In this document: piece after piece, positions 38,260 through 51,137 of the stretch
How positions within the stretch are numbered: the stretch's first letter is position 1
Layout: the number at the start of each line of letters is the position of its first letter
Source of the DNA: Pyrocephalus nanus
Lineage: Eukaryota; Chordata; Aves; Passeriformes; Tyrannidae
NCBI GenBank assembly: GCA_038380795.1
Contig: CM076267.1
Span: 10,523,501-10,587,500, forward strand
DNA length: 64,000 nucleotides
Direction of reading: 5' to 3'
Made by a program: the position numbers and the translations under genes
Notes under the pieces: generated by a model
Told to the model about the DNA's origin: nothing
Databases searched by the model: none
Seen by the model: only the letters and a program-made list of their open reading frames with translations

Positions 38260-38286
<27 letters not shown>
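38260..38286. repeat. Poly-A run (27)
   Basis: Twenty-seven A bases, the longest homopolymer in the window, about 150 bases after another A-run. A pair of A-tracts can mark retroposed DNA, but no source sequence is recognised between or before them. Confidence 0.9.
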
Positions 38287-40009
38287 GTGAAGAATGCATT
38301 TCTCTGTTTCTAATATCAACGTTGCACATTTTTATTCCCATCTGTGTAAACACTTGGATAATTGGCATCTTTCTGACCTGCTCACTTCCAGTACTGGCGT
38401 GCAGAGCAGTTGTTGGGATCACACAAAAAGGAGAATTGCCCTAAACTGGCAACTAGACAGATTGAGTGAGGCACTTGGGCAGGGAGAAATATAAACCACT
38501 TTGCAAAAACCAAGCTTAAAAAATGGGGAAGGTGAGATGGTACAGAATGATTCTTCAACAACCAACTTTATGGATGAAAGTCAGTCAAAAGAGGTTTGTA
38601 TGAACCTCACTCATTCTTGGATCATTTTTTTGTTCTTATTGGAGGGGTTGGAAATGAGAGAAAATGTCCTAAAGTTCATTCAGTTAAAACTGTTGAATTC
38701 AACGATGGAGCCATCATGATTCTCAGCCCCAGTGCCAGTAGATCTGAATATTGGTCTCTCTTTGACAGCCTTCATCATATGTTCTTTATTATTTTCTCTC
38801 TGCCTGTATGACCTTTCTCCTCCCCCTCCTTGGCAACTTTTTGCATCCTCAGAGTTGTTTCTTTCATCTCCTGTTTATTTCTTTTCCCTTCTTATTCTCT
38901 CTTTTTTTTTTTTAAATTTGTTTTAATCACCATTATTTTTTTTTCCTCTTTTCAGTCCTTGCTAGGGATCACCTCTGCCTGGCAGTGTATTTGCCTCCTG
39001 TCTTTCACTGCCCATGAGGAGAGTAGTCCAGTTGCTCCGAGTGTTAGACAAGGTGATGGGATCAGTCTCTGTAGAATATCTTCACAAAAGCATTGAACTG
39101 CCACGTCTTGCTCAATTTGGGCCTTTTAGAAGGGGATAGGAGAACATGGTGAAAAGATTTTATGATTCCTACCACTTTTCTCCCTGTTGATGGAGTAAAT
39201 GTTGATATGCTCATTGAACAGATGTGGTGTGTAAAGAGGGGTTGAGGATTGGGTGGGGTCCAGATTTCATGAGAAGGGGCATTGTAACAAATTTCCAAGC
39301 ACAAGTAACATGGGCTCTTCTTGGCCTCGTCTCCCAGCTGGAAGCAGTCAGGACAGATCTGGATCTCAGACTGAGTCCAACCATTCTTCTTTTCACACAA
39401 ACCCCATGGAAATGTGAAGAGGCTCCAAACCAGTGTTTCACATTTGAATCTTCTTTTATACACACTTTTAAACTGATAGCTTCAAGAACACACATTGTGT
39501 GCTTTTGTAGAACAAAGCTGAAGAAATGTGATGTGACCTAAGTAACCTACTGTAACTCTCTACTTTAAAAATCCAGTAAAAACTATGTAAAAGAACTTTT
39601 ATATGCAATGTGGTGCTCAAGTGTAACAGGGCTGTTCATGTTTGAAGATGGAAATGTCTTTAAAGGCATTAATTTCTTTGCCTGAATGTTCCACCCTCTG
39701 CAGCCTCAAATGAAAGCTGTGCTCCCTTGTTATCAGAAATGGACATTTGGCTGAGATTTGCAAACTGGTGCTTAAGTAAGACTAAACCAGATTCCTTCTG
39801 TCTCACTCCTCACTAAGCTCTGAGATGTTAATGATTTATACATTTGTTGTCGTTTTCATAGGCTGGTTGTTTTTTTTTTCACCTCATAACAGTTGTTTCT
39901 TTTCAGATTTATGCTGTTCTCTACAGAGTAATAGTTGTCTTGCTGGCCCACATCCAGCATGTGATAGTCCTATATTGTAGTCCAAATTTGACATCGATTG
40001 TTAGATGAA

Positions 40010-40345
40010 TCATGGAGTCATGGGATTGGAAGGGACTTCAGAAGGCCATCCAGTCTTTTCCGTATCCAAGGCTTGATCAACTGTATATGTCATTCCTGAC
40101 AGACATTTGTATGGCTTCCAGCACTGAAGACTTCACAGGACTCCTAGGGCAACGTCTTCCAGGAATGCTTTAACAGTTCTTAATTATTAAACTTTTTCCC
40201 AAGTCTCTGATTTGTCCCTGGTACAAGTAAAAGCTTTTGACTGCACATCTTATTCCCCGTGTAAACTGAGAATAAATTTGTCTCCGTCTTCTTTGCAGCA
40301 AGCTTTTGATTGTTTGAGAACAATTGCCATCTCAACTTCATATAC
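40010..40345 (-). mobile_element. Older CR1 LINE fragment, 3' end
   Basis: The + strand starts with TCATGGAGTCATGGGATTGG followed by AAGGGACTTCAGAAGGCCAT, the inverse of a CR1 3' end. It continues in CR1 order with TATGTCATTCCTGACAGACA (40087), CAGCACTGAAGACTTCACAG, TAGGGCAACGTCTTCCAGGA (40146) and CAAGCTTTTGATTGTTTGAG (40301). The family's inverse landmarks are 'TGACAGATGTTTGTCCAACC', 'CCCTAGGCAATTTATTCCAG' and 'CTTTTAGGTACTTGAAAACTG'. It is more diverged than the copy at 15.7 kb and carries several gaps. Confidence 0.88.
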
Positions 40346-43300
40346 TGGGGCCCATTTGGGAAATTACTCAGTTTAAGAGTTTATAAAAATGCCACCACTT
40401 TTTGTTCGCTTGTTTCTGAAGTCTGCAGCTGGTTCAGGCTTGGAGTGCAACTTGTAGCCCTGGATGTGGAACCTTACCAACTGTGGGAAGAGCAGGCAGA
40501 TGGCTTCAGTGTTAGGGGTTGGTCTTGTTTGGTTCCATCATTGCTTAAGTCTGGACAGAAGAAGTAAAGCAGAAAAGAAGTCTTCAGCTCAAAGGATGCA
40601 TGTGGGGTTCACCTGTAATCATCTGAAGACTGCTTTAACTTCTTGATCTCTGTTACAGCTCTCCTGGATGACACTCTTAAAGGTCTCACTTCTATCTGTC
40701 TATGAATACAGGTGGGAAGAAAGTCACAGGAAGATGTCGTGTCAGATAGATCATGTGGGTGTTGTGGGCCAACCATAAGCTCATTCCCTTGGATAGACAT
40801 TGCTTTATCCAGGACTTTCGAGAGCTGTTACCCACATGGAAAAATTTCTTCTGCAATCTTATTGGAGATGTTCTTGTTGAAGTTTTAACTGTCCAACCGT
40901 CTAAAGTATCTTGCAGCAATAAGCTTTGCATGCTATCTCGTGGCTTTAGGAAATTAAGCAAACTCTTTGTTAATTAAGAAAAAAGAAGGTATTGTCATTG
41001 TACAGCCCCATCTCATATCTAGGGTATAACTTTTTCAGCAAGGTGATGTTGCTGTTTGCTTAACTGTGCCAAATACATTGTTAAGGACTGATGCATACCA
41101 GTGATTGGTGGAGTATGCTGGCTTGCATGCATGAACAAAACTTCTGTTTCCAGAAAAAATAAACTTGCAGGAGAGCTTATGGGTTAGGTTTTCTGCTGAC
41201 AGTTAATGGGACTTCACAGAATAGAAGGCAGCACAGAATTTGGCCTTGTGCAGAGCGTCTCAGCATGAAGAACCAGTGGCTCTTTCAAAGGAAGAACTAA
41301 TTCCTTTAGTATTAAGTATTTGCAGTATAATTTGAAACTTAGTGGTGTTTATCCACAGCCCTGTCTATCTCTGGCTGAAGGCAACAAGTTTCCTTCCAAT
41401 GTTACCCCGGGGTTCACACACCTCAGCCAGTAGAGTACATGTGTTCGTTTTCCCAAATGGCACAGAACTTGGCAGACCCATGGCTCTTTGTTTTTGAGTT
41501 CTGGATGTGTTTGAAACTGAGGCACAAAAGCAAAATTTCGAGTCTAAACTTCTGCGGTTTATGAACCACAGATCTTCCATGACTCACCTTTCATGCAATT
41601 TTATGGTCCTACTGGCTTGGAAATGGGCAACAGCAACTGGCCACCTGCAGCATCAGCATCAAGAAAAGTTAATGCTGTGGTTACTCTTTGAAATGTGGAA
41701 CCTAAAAAAGAGAAACCCAAACCAAAGCGAATTCCACTGTAATGTGCTGATTTAGCATAAGGTTCTACCACCACTCAGTCATCGCTACAGTATGACTGAT
41801 TCTGTAAACCTTTTTATTTAAATCAAGTGGTGGGCAGACCTCTCAAAACTTGCCCCATGCTAATGTGAACCAAAATTAAACTTTTCAGCTCTGCTAGAAG
41901 CCTTGCTGAAACCTGCACTCAGCTAAAAGGAATTACCTTACCAGATTAATGGGGAATAAAGTTTTTATTTCTTTTAAAAAAGTTTAAGTTTTTATTCAGC
42001 TCTCAAATCTTTGAGATCTTGGGTTTACTTTTTGTTGTCTCTCTATATTCTTATAAGAGATAACTGAAGAACTGAATCGTTCTTCTTCAATACTGAGACT
42101 GTCAATACGTATAAATAACTTTTAAGAGGCTTGAATGGAAGGTGTTGTTTAAGTGCTAAGTACTACTGCTAGCAAAGCAGTATTATTGGGCTTGTGTATG
42201 TTGAGTCTTAAGGTCTAAAGCCAAGTTATTGTTGCAAATTTGTGCTTGTGTACCTGAAACTTCATGCCATTTTCAGCTTATGCTGACATGCTTCACCTCC
42301 ACTGGCACTGAAAATTATTCTAGAATTGCAAGCTGCATTTCAAGATGGTTTCAAGAGCCTCTATTCCAAATGTTTCATACAAGTCCTCTTAAACACATGG
42401 TCGCCTGGGATTCCCAGCTGATCATCAGGTATTCTTTGGTGTTCAGTTACTGGTGACACAGAAATGTGAGTTGGAGAGAAACATTGATAATTCTCACCTG
42501 CTGTGTGAAGATAACCTGAAACAAATGTCTTCCTGCAGATTTCTCTGCTACTGGCATCAGTGCATGTCCTGAATGGAGCACAGCACTGGGAAAATTGATT
42601 TCCTTCCTGCAAAAATAGGTTAGTAGTCCAGGTCCTGCTGTTCAGCGATCAAGGTCATACCCACACACACAGAAGTCTCCCTGAATTTTGGATGGTCTTT
42701 GTCACATGCACGTTTCTATCATAAACACCAATTTGTAGCACTTATTCTGTACTTGTAAAGCACAAGATAAATGGCAGAAATTAAATATGAAGGTTTATTG
42801 GTAAGATGAGGACTGGTGCCATCTCTCTTTCTTCAGATTCTGTAAGTGCCTGATCTGCATAACCTGACAATCCTTTTTTAAGGACTATGGAAGATGTTAT
42901 TAGAAGTTTGATTGTTTATGACACCAACTGTCAATGACAAAATTCAGACTGAGATTTTCAGTCCAAACCTTCTCAAGACAAAGTTGTTCGGATTTTGGTA
43001 TATATCGAGGATTAGAAATGATCCTTTAATGGAAAACGAGTAGATTTTAATTCCAGTGACCTGCTGCTTAGTTCACTGAAAATCTTTCTGTAGGTCTTGC
43101 CTTTTTTTTTCTTTCTTTCTTTTTTTAAATGTTGCTTATAAACTGGAATTGTAGGAGGTTTTGAAGTCAGATTTAATTACTCTCCCCAGTGTGCTATCCC
43201 TAGGGGATAGGAGTCCCCTTTGGAATCAGCAAGAACGAGCCCAACTTGCATCCCATTTGCCATCTGGGTTTCCCTCTGGCTTCAATTTGCTGCTGTAAAA

Positions 43301-46300
43301 TAATTCTTAGGTATGGGTGCTGTACTGAACCTGCCCAGTGCACGTCACATGTAGTTATTCCTATTTCTTTTAAGATAACAGCTGCAAAGGAGCTGTGTTC
43401 CCTGTGATCTCTCCTGATTTACTGCTTCTTTATCTGATGTTTCAAATTAAACAGGCAAGGTTTTGAGTCTTAAGATGTCATTGCATTCTTCTAAGATTAA
43501 GACACATGTTCAGCTGCTTTGTAATGGGCATGTTCTTTCTTAAAATTCAGTGCTCAGTGGTTATGCAGTAATTGAATAACATGGTGTGTCTGTTTATGAC
43601 GAAGATGATTTTATGTTATCAAAATTGTACAACCATTTCTCACTCTTGTATGTATTTCCACACCCTTCCTCATATTCAAAATAAGCTTAGCAGCTATTTC
43701 AGTGTATCAATAAACCTTTAAGGTGCAGTTGTTCAAGGGCACACATTAAGGCTCATGTTGGGTGTTCTGTTGCAGCAACATGACTGCTGAGAGTGGGTGA
43801 AGTTGGATATCTGCACAGAGCCTGGTACCTTTGGTACCCTAAACTGCACAGATAAATTGAGGAAAACTACAGCGTGTTTACAACTGGGTGTATCTGGAGG
43901 AAAGCCTTATTGTTAGTGATTTTTTTGCTAGGCAGCACAGACACCTACAGAGGGCATGATTTTCCTTTAAAAGAACATGTGTGATTTTTCTGTGTGTTTG
44001 TTGTTCTTGGGGGTTTTGTGGGGGTTTTTTGTTTGTTTTTAATAGTTTTTTTTTCTTACAGGATTTATATAAACAAAGGTTTTCACTTCTTCTCTACTAA
44101 ACCTGTCTTTAAATAAATATTAAGTCATCAACATCATCTTGAGTTATTCTTTTACATGAGATTAGGATGAAATTCTTCACTCATCTATGTGATTGTACCA
44201 TGGAAACCATTTCAGGTTAAAGTCCATGCTGCTTTAGTTATGCAAATATAATAAAAGCACGGAATTTGTTGATTAGAGAAACAGATGATCTTCTTACATC
44301 TCTCTCTGCTAAAAGTAATCAGGTTCTGTGTCACCTAAGCTGTGTGACAATATCTTTTAGTGACTTTGAGAGACTTGTCAGCTGAATATTAGTTATGAAG
44401 TTTATTCTCAGTCCCACCAGGTCAGCCACTTCTACAGTAGCCACTGTGGTGATTTGCATATTCAACAAAAAATAACAAACTGAGCATCATAGAAGCCCTG
44501 AAAGTGTGCACAGAAATAGCTGTCCTTCTTGCAAGGATACAAAAGGCACACAGTAAACTAAAGGAAATCTGCCCCAAAACAGCGTTGATCTCCTCTTATC
44601 TCTAACAGTGTAGGCCAAACCCCTAGAAGATATCATATATTGCTACTTAAAAAAAATGACCTTCATTTCAGAAAGCTCCTACTGTACTTCATAGGTCAAA
44701 CTCTGTATCAGAATTTCACGTGCAGATCCATTTCCTGCAGAGCTTGATGGTATTTCAGCCTTTGAAGCATCCTGGAGAACATCATTGTTTCAGAATGAAA
44801 CACAGGGGCTGCAGTGGTGTTTTGTTAAAATCAGCACCTGGAACAGTTTGAACCTGCACTTTCCTTTTTTCGTGTACAAGCAAGAGTCTTGCTAAAGCAG
44901 GGCCTCATGGCTGATGTGCCAAATGTGAGATTCATGGCACTGAAATTATGGGATTTGAAGAACTTGCTTGCTTCTGGGAAGATCTTTGACATGATCATCA
45001 CAAATCAAATTGTAACTTTGTTTGGAGTTCTTCTGCTGTCACTTTACTGAGTCTAAGCTTTAGCACAAGTTGCAAGTTGATCTGTAATTCCCATTTGTGT
45101 GGGTCAGTTATGCAAATGCATATTGTGGGAACAAACCCAGGGATTTTACATGCATGGTGTTGCCAGAATTTAAGCTTGAAAAATTTTTGGATCCTGGGGT
45201 TATGCATGAAGATTTGGCATCTGGTCCTGTTCCTACTGCGATGTCTAATAGCAGCTATCAAATTTTACTGGGAAAAGGACAGGACATTTAGGAGTCTGGG
45301 TTGAAAATGCCTTGCAATGTCTTTTTTTTACAAGAAGACCTTTCTAGAAACTTTTCTAGAAACTGTCTTTCAGAACAAGAAGGATATTGATGATAATATA
45401 TGGATGAGACAACAGAGGAAGAAACCCCAATCAAGTCAGGACTGATAGAAAATCTCACTCGCTCCTATAGTGTCAGGACACGTTCTGAGGTCCTGCTTTG
45501 ACCACAGCACTTTGCAAGACCTACAAATAGCAGAGCACAAGCCATCTGAACATCGCAGAAGCATGATTTGTGGACAGTATCCTATTGTCCCTTAGAAAAG
45601 GAAAATATCTATTTCTCTTGTGTTAATAGCATTGCCAGTTCTAATTAGTCCTAATTGCAACATGTTGTTACTGTTCTTCACCAGAGCACCGGGTGTGTGA
45701 CTATGGTTGATGACGTTACAAGTCCCTCACGACTTGTTCTGACTTCCAACCTCTTCCCATCTCCTAAACTGACACGTGAAGTCACCACCTTTGCTGATCC
45801 TTTACTGTCTCTTGGGTACCAGTAGCTGACGGGAGGCAGGATGCTTCCTTGGGTGGTCTTGTGGGGCAAGACTGAAAAGGCAGTCATAAGTTATATGGCC
45901 CCAAAAATTCACATCTGTAGCCCTGTGGAGAATGTGTTAAGTTTTAGACTTGTATGGTAGTCACAGGTTTGTCCTTGTGCCTACCAGTCCTGAGGTGAAG
46001 AAAGAATCTGTAGGAAAGGAAATAAGGTGCATGAGAAGGGGGAGCTGTCAAGCAGGTTTAGAACTGAAAGAAACTCCTTTAAATGCTGAATGTTTTGAAG
46101 CACAAGGTGTAGCATTTAGTCCCTAACAAATCTGAGTTCAGTGATCTGCATAAGAGAGTAAATTTAACTTAAAGTTTTAAAATACGTGCTTTTTAAAAAC
46201 ACCCCTCTTGATTTACTAAAAAAAAAAAAAAAAAAAGGTATAATGAGATCCAGTTTCCTGTAAGTTTATGGTAATTTTGTGCCTTTTGCTAGTCGGGCTA

Positions 46301-46319
46301 TTTATGTGGTCCTTTACTG
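40346..46319. other. Noncoding DNA, unassigned
   Basis: About 6 kb with no recognised gene or dispersed repeat. It contains a T/CT-rich tract at 43101-43128 and a T/G-rich tract at 43990-44060, a 12-base imperfect direct repeat around CTAGAAACTTTTCTAGAAAC (45343-45362), A19 at 46218-46236, and one sequence fitting the CArG consensus at 43023-43032 (see findings). Its position upstream of the MYLK start exon makes 5' intron the likely status. Confidence 0.55.
46218..46236. repeat. Poly-A run (19)
   Basis: Nineteen A bases about 90 bases before the MIR element. No retroposed body is recognised. Confidence 0.9.
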
Positions 46320-46545
46320 TAGCCTGAATCCCACCCTCTAATATAGTTATCCTCAAAGCAGTTCTTTGTGGGAAGGAAGCACAATAATCTCCACTTTACA
46401 AATGGGGAGCCACGGCAAAAGAGAGGCTTAGAGACTCGCCTGAGGTCATGCAGGCAGCCCATTATGGGGCAGGGAATTCAACCAGGACTCCCAAACAGCA
46501 GACAAATGCTCCAACCCCAGGGCTGTCTGTCCTTTTGCTCCTATT
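46320..46545 (-). mobile_element. MIR-type SINE
   Basis: This is one of the clearest SINEs in the window. The + strand carries AATCTCCACTTTACAAATGG (46385), GAGAGGCTTAGAGACTCGCC (46421), TGAGGTCATGCAGGCAGCCC (46441) and TCAACCAGGACTCCCAAACA (46479). These mirror the inverse MIR consensus landmarks: CCCATTTTACAGATG, GAGGTTAAGTGACTTGCCC, AAGGTCACACAGC, GAACCCAGGTCT. It probably begins near the AATCCCACCCTC segment. It is ancient and inactive. MIR elements are tRNA-derived and spread with L2-type LINEs before the amniote radiation. Confidence 0.88.
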
Positions 46546-46745
46546 TTTAAAGCGCTCAAAAGGCTGCATCCAGATTTCAGAGATGGTTGGGGGACTCCTG
46601 AATCCAGTCTGACTGAAATAACAGACTAGCTGGACCAAGTGCAAATGTGCTGCTTAGTGTAGAGTTGCGATATCAGTAAGTCAAATAAAGGTTTCTCCGC
46701 TGGCAGCTCTGGTTTCCTCTCCCTTGCCTGAGCTTGCTCTCTCAT

Positions 46746-46760
46746 ACACACACACACACA
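46746..46760. repeat. (AC)n microsatellite, short
   Basis: Seven AC units lie within CTCATACACA...CATGCACTCC. It is a typical short dinucleotide run. Confidence 0.9.
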
Positions 46761-46887
46761 TGCACTCCCTGCAACTCATTTTTCTTCTGCCTCGGAGGAA
46801 GGACTTGGTAAAAGGAAATTGGTATAATTAAATGGTTATGTAGGAAGCTGATGGTAAGTGTTTACTTACATAAAATAAGTGGAGGAG

Positions 46888-46905
46888 AAAAAAAAAAAAA
46901 AAAAA
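46888..46905. repeat. Poly-A run (18)
   Basis: Eighteen A bases after GTGGAGGAG. There is no recognised retroposed body. Confidence 0.9.
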
Positions 46906-47925
46906 GATGAGGTGGATTTCTTACTGTTTGCTTTTTTGGGTTTATTTTTGTGAGCGTAGTATTGAGTGACAGAGATTTGTTCCCAGTAGAAAATGCTTGA
47001 AACACATTAGTCTGCTTTGGTATTAGAAAGATTAGAGGGCACACTGTGAGAATTTGTAAGGATTTATGTGCTTTTTAGAAAGGATTAAGAATTAAAAAAA
47101 CCAAAAAACCCATTAGAAAATTCTGTCTAACCACATCACTACCCTCCAAGCCAACATTTGCATGGTGGGTTTCTTTTATATTTTATACCAGAATGTTTGT
47201 ATTGCAACTTCAGTTACAGTAGATTCTGTTTAAAGACCCGAGTCAAGGTGCACTCAGCATGTGAAATGAAACGTTAGGAGTTTGTGTAGCATCCTTGGAA
47301 TCTTATTCAGCAGCAAGCTTGAAATACCTAAGAAAAAGAATTTAGGGATATCCTCATTCTAAAGATTTACTTACAAGAAAAAAAATCAGGTACATTTTCC
47401 ATGGCTTTTAAGTGTCTGCTTTCTTCCTGTCTGCCAACTGTAAGCTTGGGCAAGATTTATTCTCTGGAACGTTATTTCTTTGAAATATTTGCACATGGTA
47501 GTTCCATAGTAACACCAGACTGCACCACATGGAACTAAGTTATTTATTTGGGAACAGAATTGTTAAACATCCTCTAAGCTGAAAAAGGATACTTCCTAAT
47601 TATTTACTAGAAGCATCCTCAGCGTACACCGCTAATTAAAGTCAGACTGCTAAATGTGGATGATTAGAAGCTTATGTTGCTAAAAAACTGCTTGTGCTGA
47701 TTTAGCTGTTATTGAATTTGTAAATTCAATCCTGTTTAGACACTTCATTTAGAAAAAACATAAATCTATGCAAGATGTGCTTATGGAAAAGACTAGCTAT
47801 TTCTTTATTTTATACTTTACAGTCTCACTATATTACACATCAATTTGTTGATAGTTTTTGTCATTTTACCAACATGCAATAGAAATGTAACCTGACCAGT
47901 AATGGTGGTTTAATTTTGCAGGGTG

Positions 47926-48012
47926 TTTTTTTCTTTCTTTCTACTTCCTCCTACCCTGTTTCTTTATTTTCTTTTTTTTTTTTAATTTATTTTTTTTAAT
48001 TCTCTTTCTTAA
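47926..48012. repeat. T- and CT-rich low-complexity tract
   Basis: About 85 bases of TTTC, TTTA and long T runs. A run of this sort can mimic a polypyrimidine tract, but no acceptor followed by an open conserved exon is visible directly after it. Confidence 0.85.
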
Positions 48013-50410
48013 TATTGTGTAGAGCTTGAAGTTGGGCTTTAGCCACAGGACTGTTTGTCCAACGCAGTTCAGACATACCTGAGCCCAGTGATGCCTGGAG
48101 GATGAGCAAATGTTGGATAAAGTGTATTTTCCAGGTGTGTGCTGGTGGCTGTTTCAGGTACTTGGTGAATTTGGCCTTGGACCACAGCCATGTTTTTGTT
48201 TCTTTTTTTTTCTAAGCAGTGCATTGTATCCAAAGACAGATACTTGGGCATTTGGTCCCCACAGAAGTCCTGTGAGCCTCTGCAGTGCACAGAGTTTCCT
48301 CTTCTGCTTGTTTCAGCCACTACAATGGCACTGACCAACATGGAGTTCCATTTGTATATGGGTGAATATCAAGTTTGACTTGGATTCTGAATGTTGGCTG
48401 TTGGGGTTTGTTTTGTTTTCAATTTTACTGCCCTTACACTACTATTTTTAAAACAACATTTAGGTGGTACATGCTTTTTCTGATGTTGTTTCACTCTCGT
48501 AAACGCTCTGCAAAGCTGATACAGATGTGTGGGGAAGGATGAGTTTTGTTACTGGCTTCTTATGGCTACAACTTCACTGCAATACAGTTTGTGTTGTGTT
48601 ACAGTGTCTGCTGACAGGAGAAGATTTTCATATTATCCACATTGTACCCAGCACGTTATTGTCACTGCTGGTGATCTGAAAATTTTATTGCAGACTGATT
48701 TGTTGGTTAAGAGTTTCACAGCTAGAAAGACACTGCACATGTTGGCTTCTACAGGCTGTGGAAAGGTGTATCTTAGCAGAGGAGAAGGACAAGCAGGAAG
48801 AAAAACTGAAGATTGAGTGTTTAGCTGAGCATGTTGAAAAGTGATCATCTGTGGAAAGGGATTTTAAAAAAGAAAATTAGAAATAAACTTTAAAATGGGG
48901 TTTAGGCCAATTCGGAAGAGGTAAGAAGATAGAAAATTATCAGCATCTTATGGTAAGAGGGAAAGAAGACCACAGTAGATATTTATGGTGATTTGGGAAA
49001 TGTTTGGTCTTAATAAGTAAAGGAAAATAAATTTCAGAAATGTGCTGGCAAATATGGACTCCTTAAGCAGCAGTTTACAGCTGTGTAATTAATTGGAAGA
49101 TTGCTGGGATAAACTGTGTTTTTAGCTGAGTGGAGAACTGAATTTGGAGTCTTGTCCTTAATGAATGAACAATTACTGGAATGAATCATTCTCTCTCTTT
49201 TTCAGACAAATTGATGTTTATTACAGTGACTAGAGCTGTGAGAAACTGTCATTCTTTTTCCCTTCAGGTGCTAGGTACATTTGTTAGACGAGAAATGAGT
49301 CTTCGTTTTCATCTCTTGTCTTTAGAATACAGTTACTTCCTCATTTACATGATATTGTGATTTCATAGAGTTCTTCGACAAGTTAAGGTACAAAGACAAA
49401 ATTGGGGTTTTTTTTCCTGTTTATTTTTTTAAAAGTTTCTTATACTGGAAAGGGAGACTTATGCTGTGCTCTCAAGTGACTGAGCGCTAACACAGACATT
49501 CACTGCAAGATTAACTCTCATGTAGGTGAAGGCAGAAATTCTCAGTTTAAAGCTTTGCATCAGGGTTTAAGGAAACCATCTTTGTTCCATTTCTGTGTTG
49601 GTCTCAGCAATTCAAATGTTAGAAGCACTGGAGGATTTTCTGGAGAGCTTGATGTTGATACACAGAAATGCTAATAGAGCGTTGTGCCAGAAGAAATCTG
49701 AAGTCCACATTGTCTGGGTTCTTATGAATGAGGAAGGATATTTCAAGCATTTTTTGAAAATCTGTGTGCATACATAATTTAACTGACATTTCGGAAGGAT
49801 TTGCCTTCTAAACTATAGTTCCTGATAAGTGAATACTGTGAAGCAGAAAGCTGTGCTTCCTTCACCTTAGAGCAAACCACCTTCTGGAGGTGCCTCTATC
49901 TCTGTTGGCTGTGAGAGAGGCAAAACTTTTAACTCAGATTAAACCCCTGATTTTTAGACTACCTCTCACAAGAGAAGCTGCCCTTTGTTTTCAGAAAGTG
50001 TGGAGAAGGTGTTTCTGTTTGTTTAAGGAGGATGTCAGGTATGCTGTGTGGAAAACTCAGCTCTCAGGCTGGGTTTTCAGGGGCATGCATGTGACATTGG
50101 AGTGTAAGTCCCATTCGGAAATGAATGAGTTTTCTATTCCCCTGCTCCCCAGATAACTGCAGCCTGTCCTAGGGAAAGTATCCTTCCTACAGTCAGGAAT
50201 AATGTGGCCTTAGTTTACTTGATTTTTCTCATGTTCAAATTGAAGTTTCAGTGTTTACTCAAGTGTTGTTTATTGCAACTCTCACCAGAATCAGATGAAC
50301 AAGCACATATTCTGTCATGGTTTGGTTCATATGGCATAGGATTATGACTGGAAGGCCAGTGTTTTTCATTGGTTTAACATGACCTATTAGTGGGTCAAGA
50401 CATTTCCCAG

Positions 50411-50538
50411 TTGTTTTTTTTTGGTGTTTTTTTTGGTGTGTTTTTTTTTTTTGTTTTGTTTTGTTTTGTTTTGTTGGGGGTTTTTTTGTGTGTGTGTGTG
50501 GGGGGGTTGTGTGTGTGTGTGTGGGTTTTTTTTTTTTT
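50411..50538. repeat. T/G low-complexity tract with (TTTTG)n and (TG)n
   Basis: About 128 bases on the + strand are made only of T and G: T-runs, five or six TTTTG units, two (TG)n runs and G-runs of 5 to 7. The complete strand asymmetry makes it the most extreme simple sequence in the window. It lies about 0.9 kb before the MYLK start exon. It is probably length-polymorphic. Confidence 0.92.
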
Positions 50539-51137
50539 AAACTTGTCTATTAAATAGAAATTTTACAGTGGAGTTTCTAATTTACATAGATGATTCAAGG
50601 AATTAGAACTAGGGTCAGGTACTACTTTTTTTCCTGGAAAACATTACGTTTTACTTTTTAAAAATAAAATAATTTTTGCTTTTTGTTGGGTAGTATGAAC
50701 TGTGCAGCAGAAGAATCACCTCTGAGGCAGATATCTGTGAAAAGGTCTCTAAAATGCCATTCTTGCAGCATTATGAAATTTGGTCTCCGTGCTATTTTAC
50801 CAGTCAGTGTGCTGTAAGAAGGATTTCCAGTAAAGTAGAGACTTGGAATTTCTGCAAAAGCATTTGTTCTGTACTAGCAGTACTTTGCAGGGAGATATCC
50901 AGATATTTCTTAAGATCTTGAAAACTTGGTATGAAAAATCAGATTTTCCACATTCCCGCTTGCAACTTAAATCCAGTGCAAACAGAGGTCTCTTTATTTC
51001 ATAAGCACTTGTTTAATGCTGGCTCTTCTTTTGAGACTTATTGATTTTGGTGAATTCCAGGCCAGGAAAATCAAAGTCACGTTGTGAAAATATCCTCCTG
51101 AAATAAGTTATTACCTTTTAATGCAGTTATAAAGGAT

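Larger units (their letters stand above)
36348..40009. other. Noncoding DNA, unassigned, with A-runs
   Basis: This contains the long open frame at 37561-38034 (157 codons, + strand). No domain, signal peptide or membrane segment is visible in it, there is no conserved motif, and its length is near what chance predicts for the longest frame in a 64 kb window, so it is not called a gene. Two A-runs follow it at 38098-38114 and 38260-38286. A pyrimidine-rich block lies at 38770-38960, and T14 lies at 36823-36836. Confidence 0.55.
46546..51137. other. Noncoding DNA, unassigned
   Basis: No gene is recognised in these 4.6 kb. Simple sequence is common: (AC)n at 46746-46760, A18 at 46888-46905, a T/CT-rich tract at 47926-48012 and a long T/G tract at 50411-50538. 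Open frames of 60-95 codons at 48.1-48.8 kb and 49.9-50.2 kb show no motif. Confidence 0.55.

Noticed and set aside
45110..45125. Octamer-like ATGCAAAT motif
   Set aside because: An 8-base motif is expected by chance in a window this long, and similar ATGCAAA words occur elsewhere (for example near 5403 and 44240) with no supporting context.
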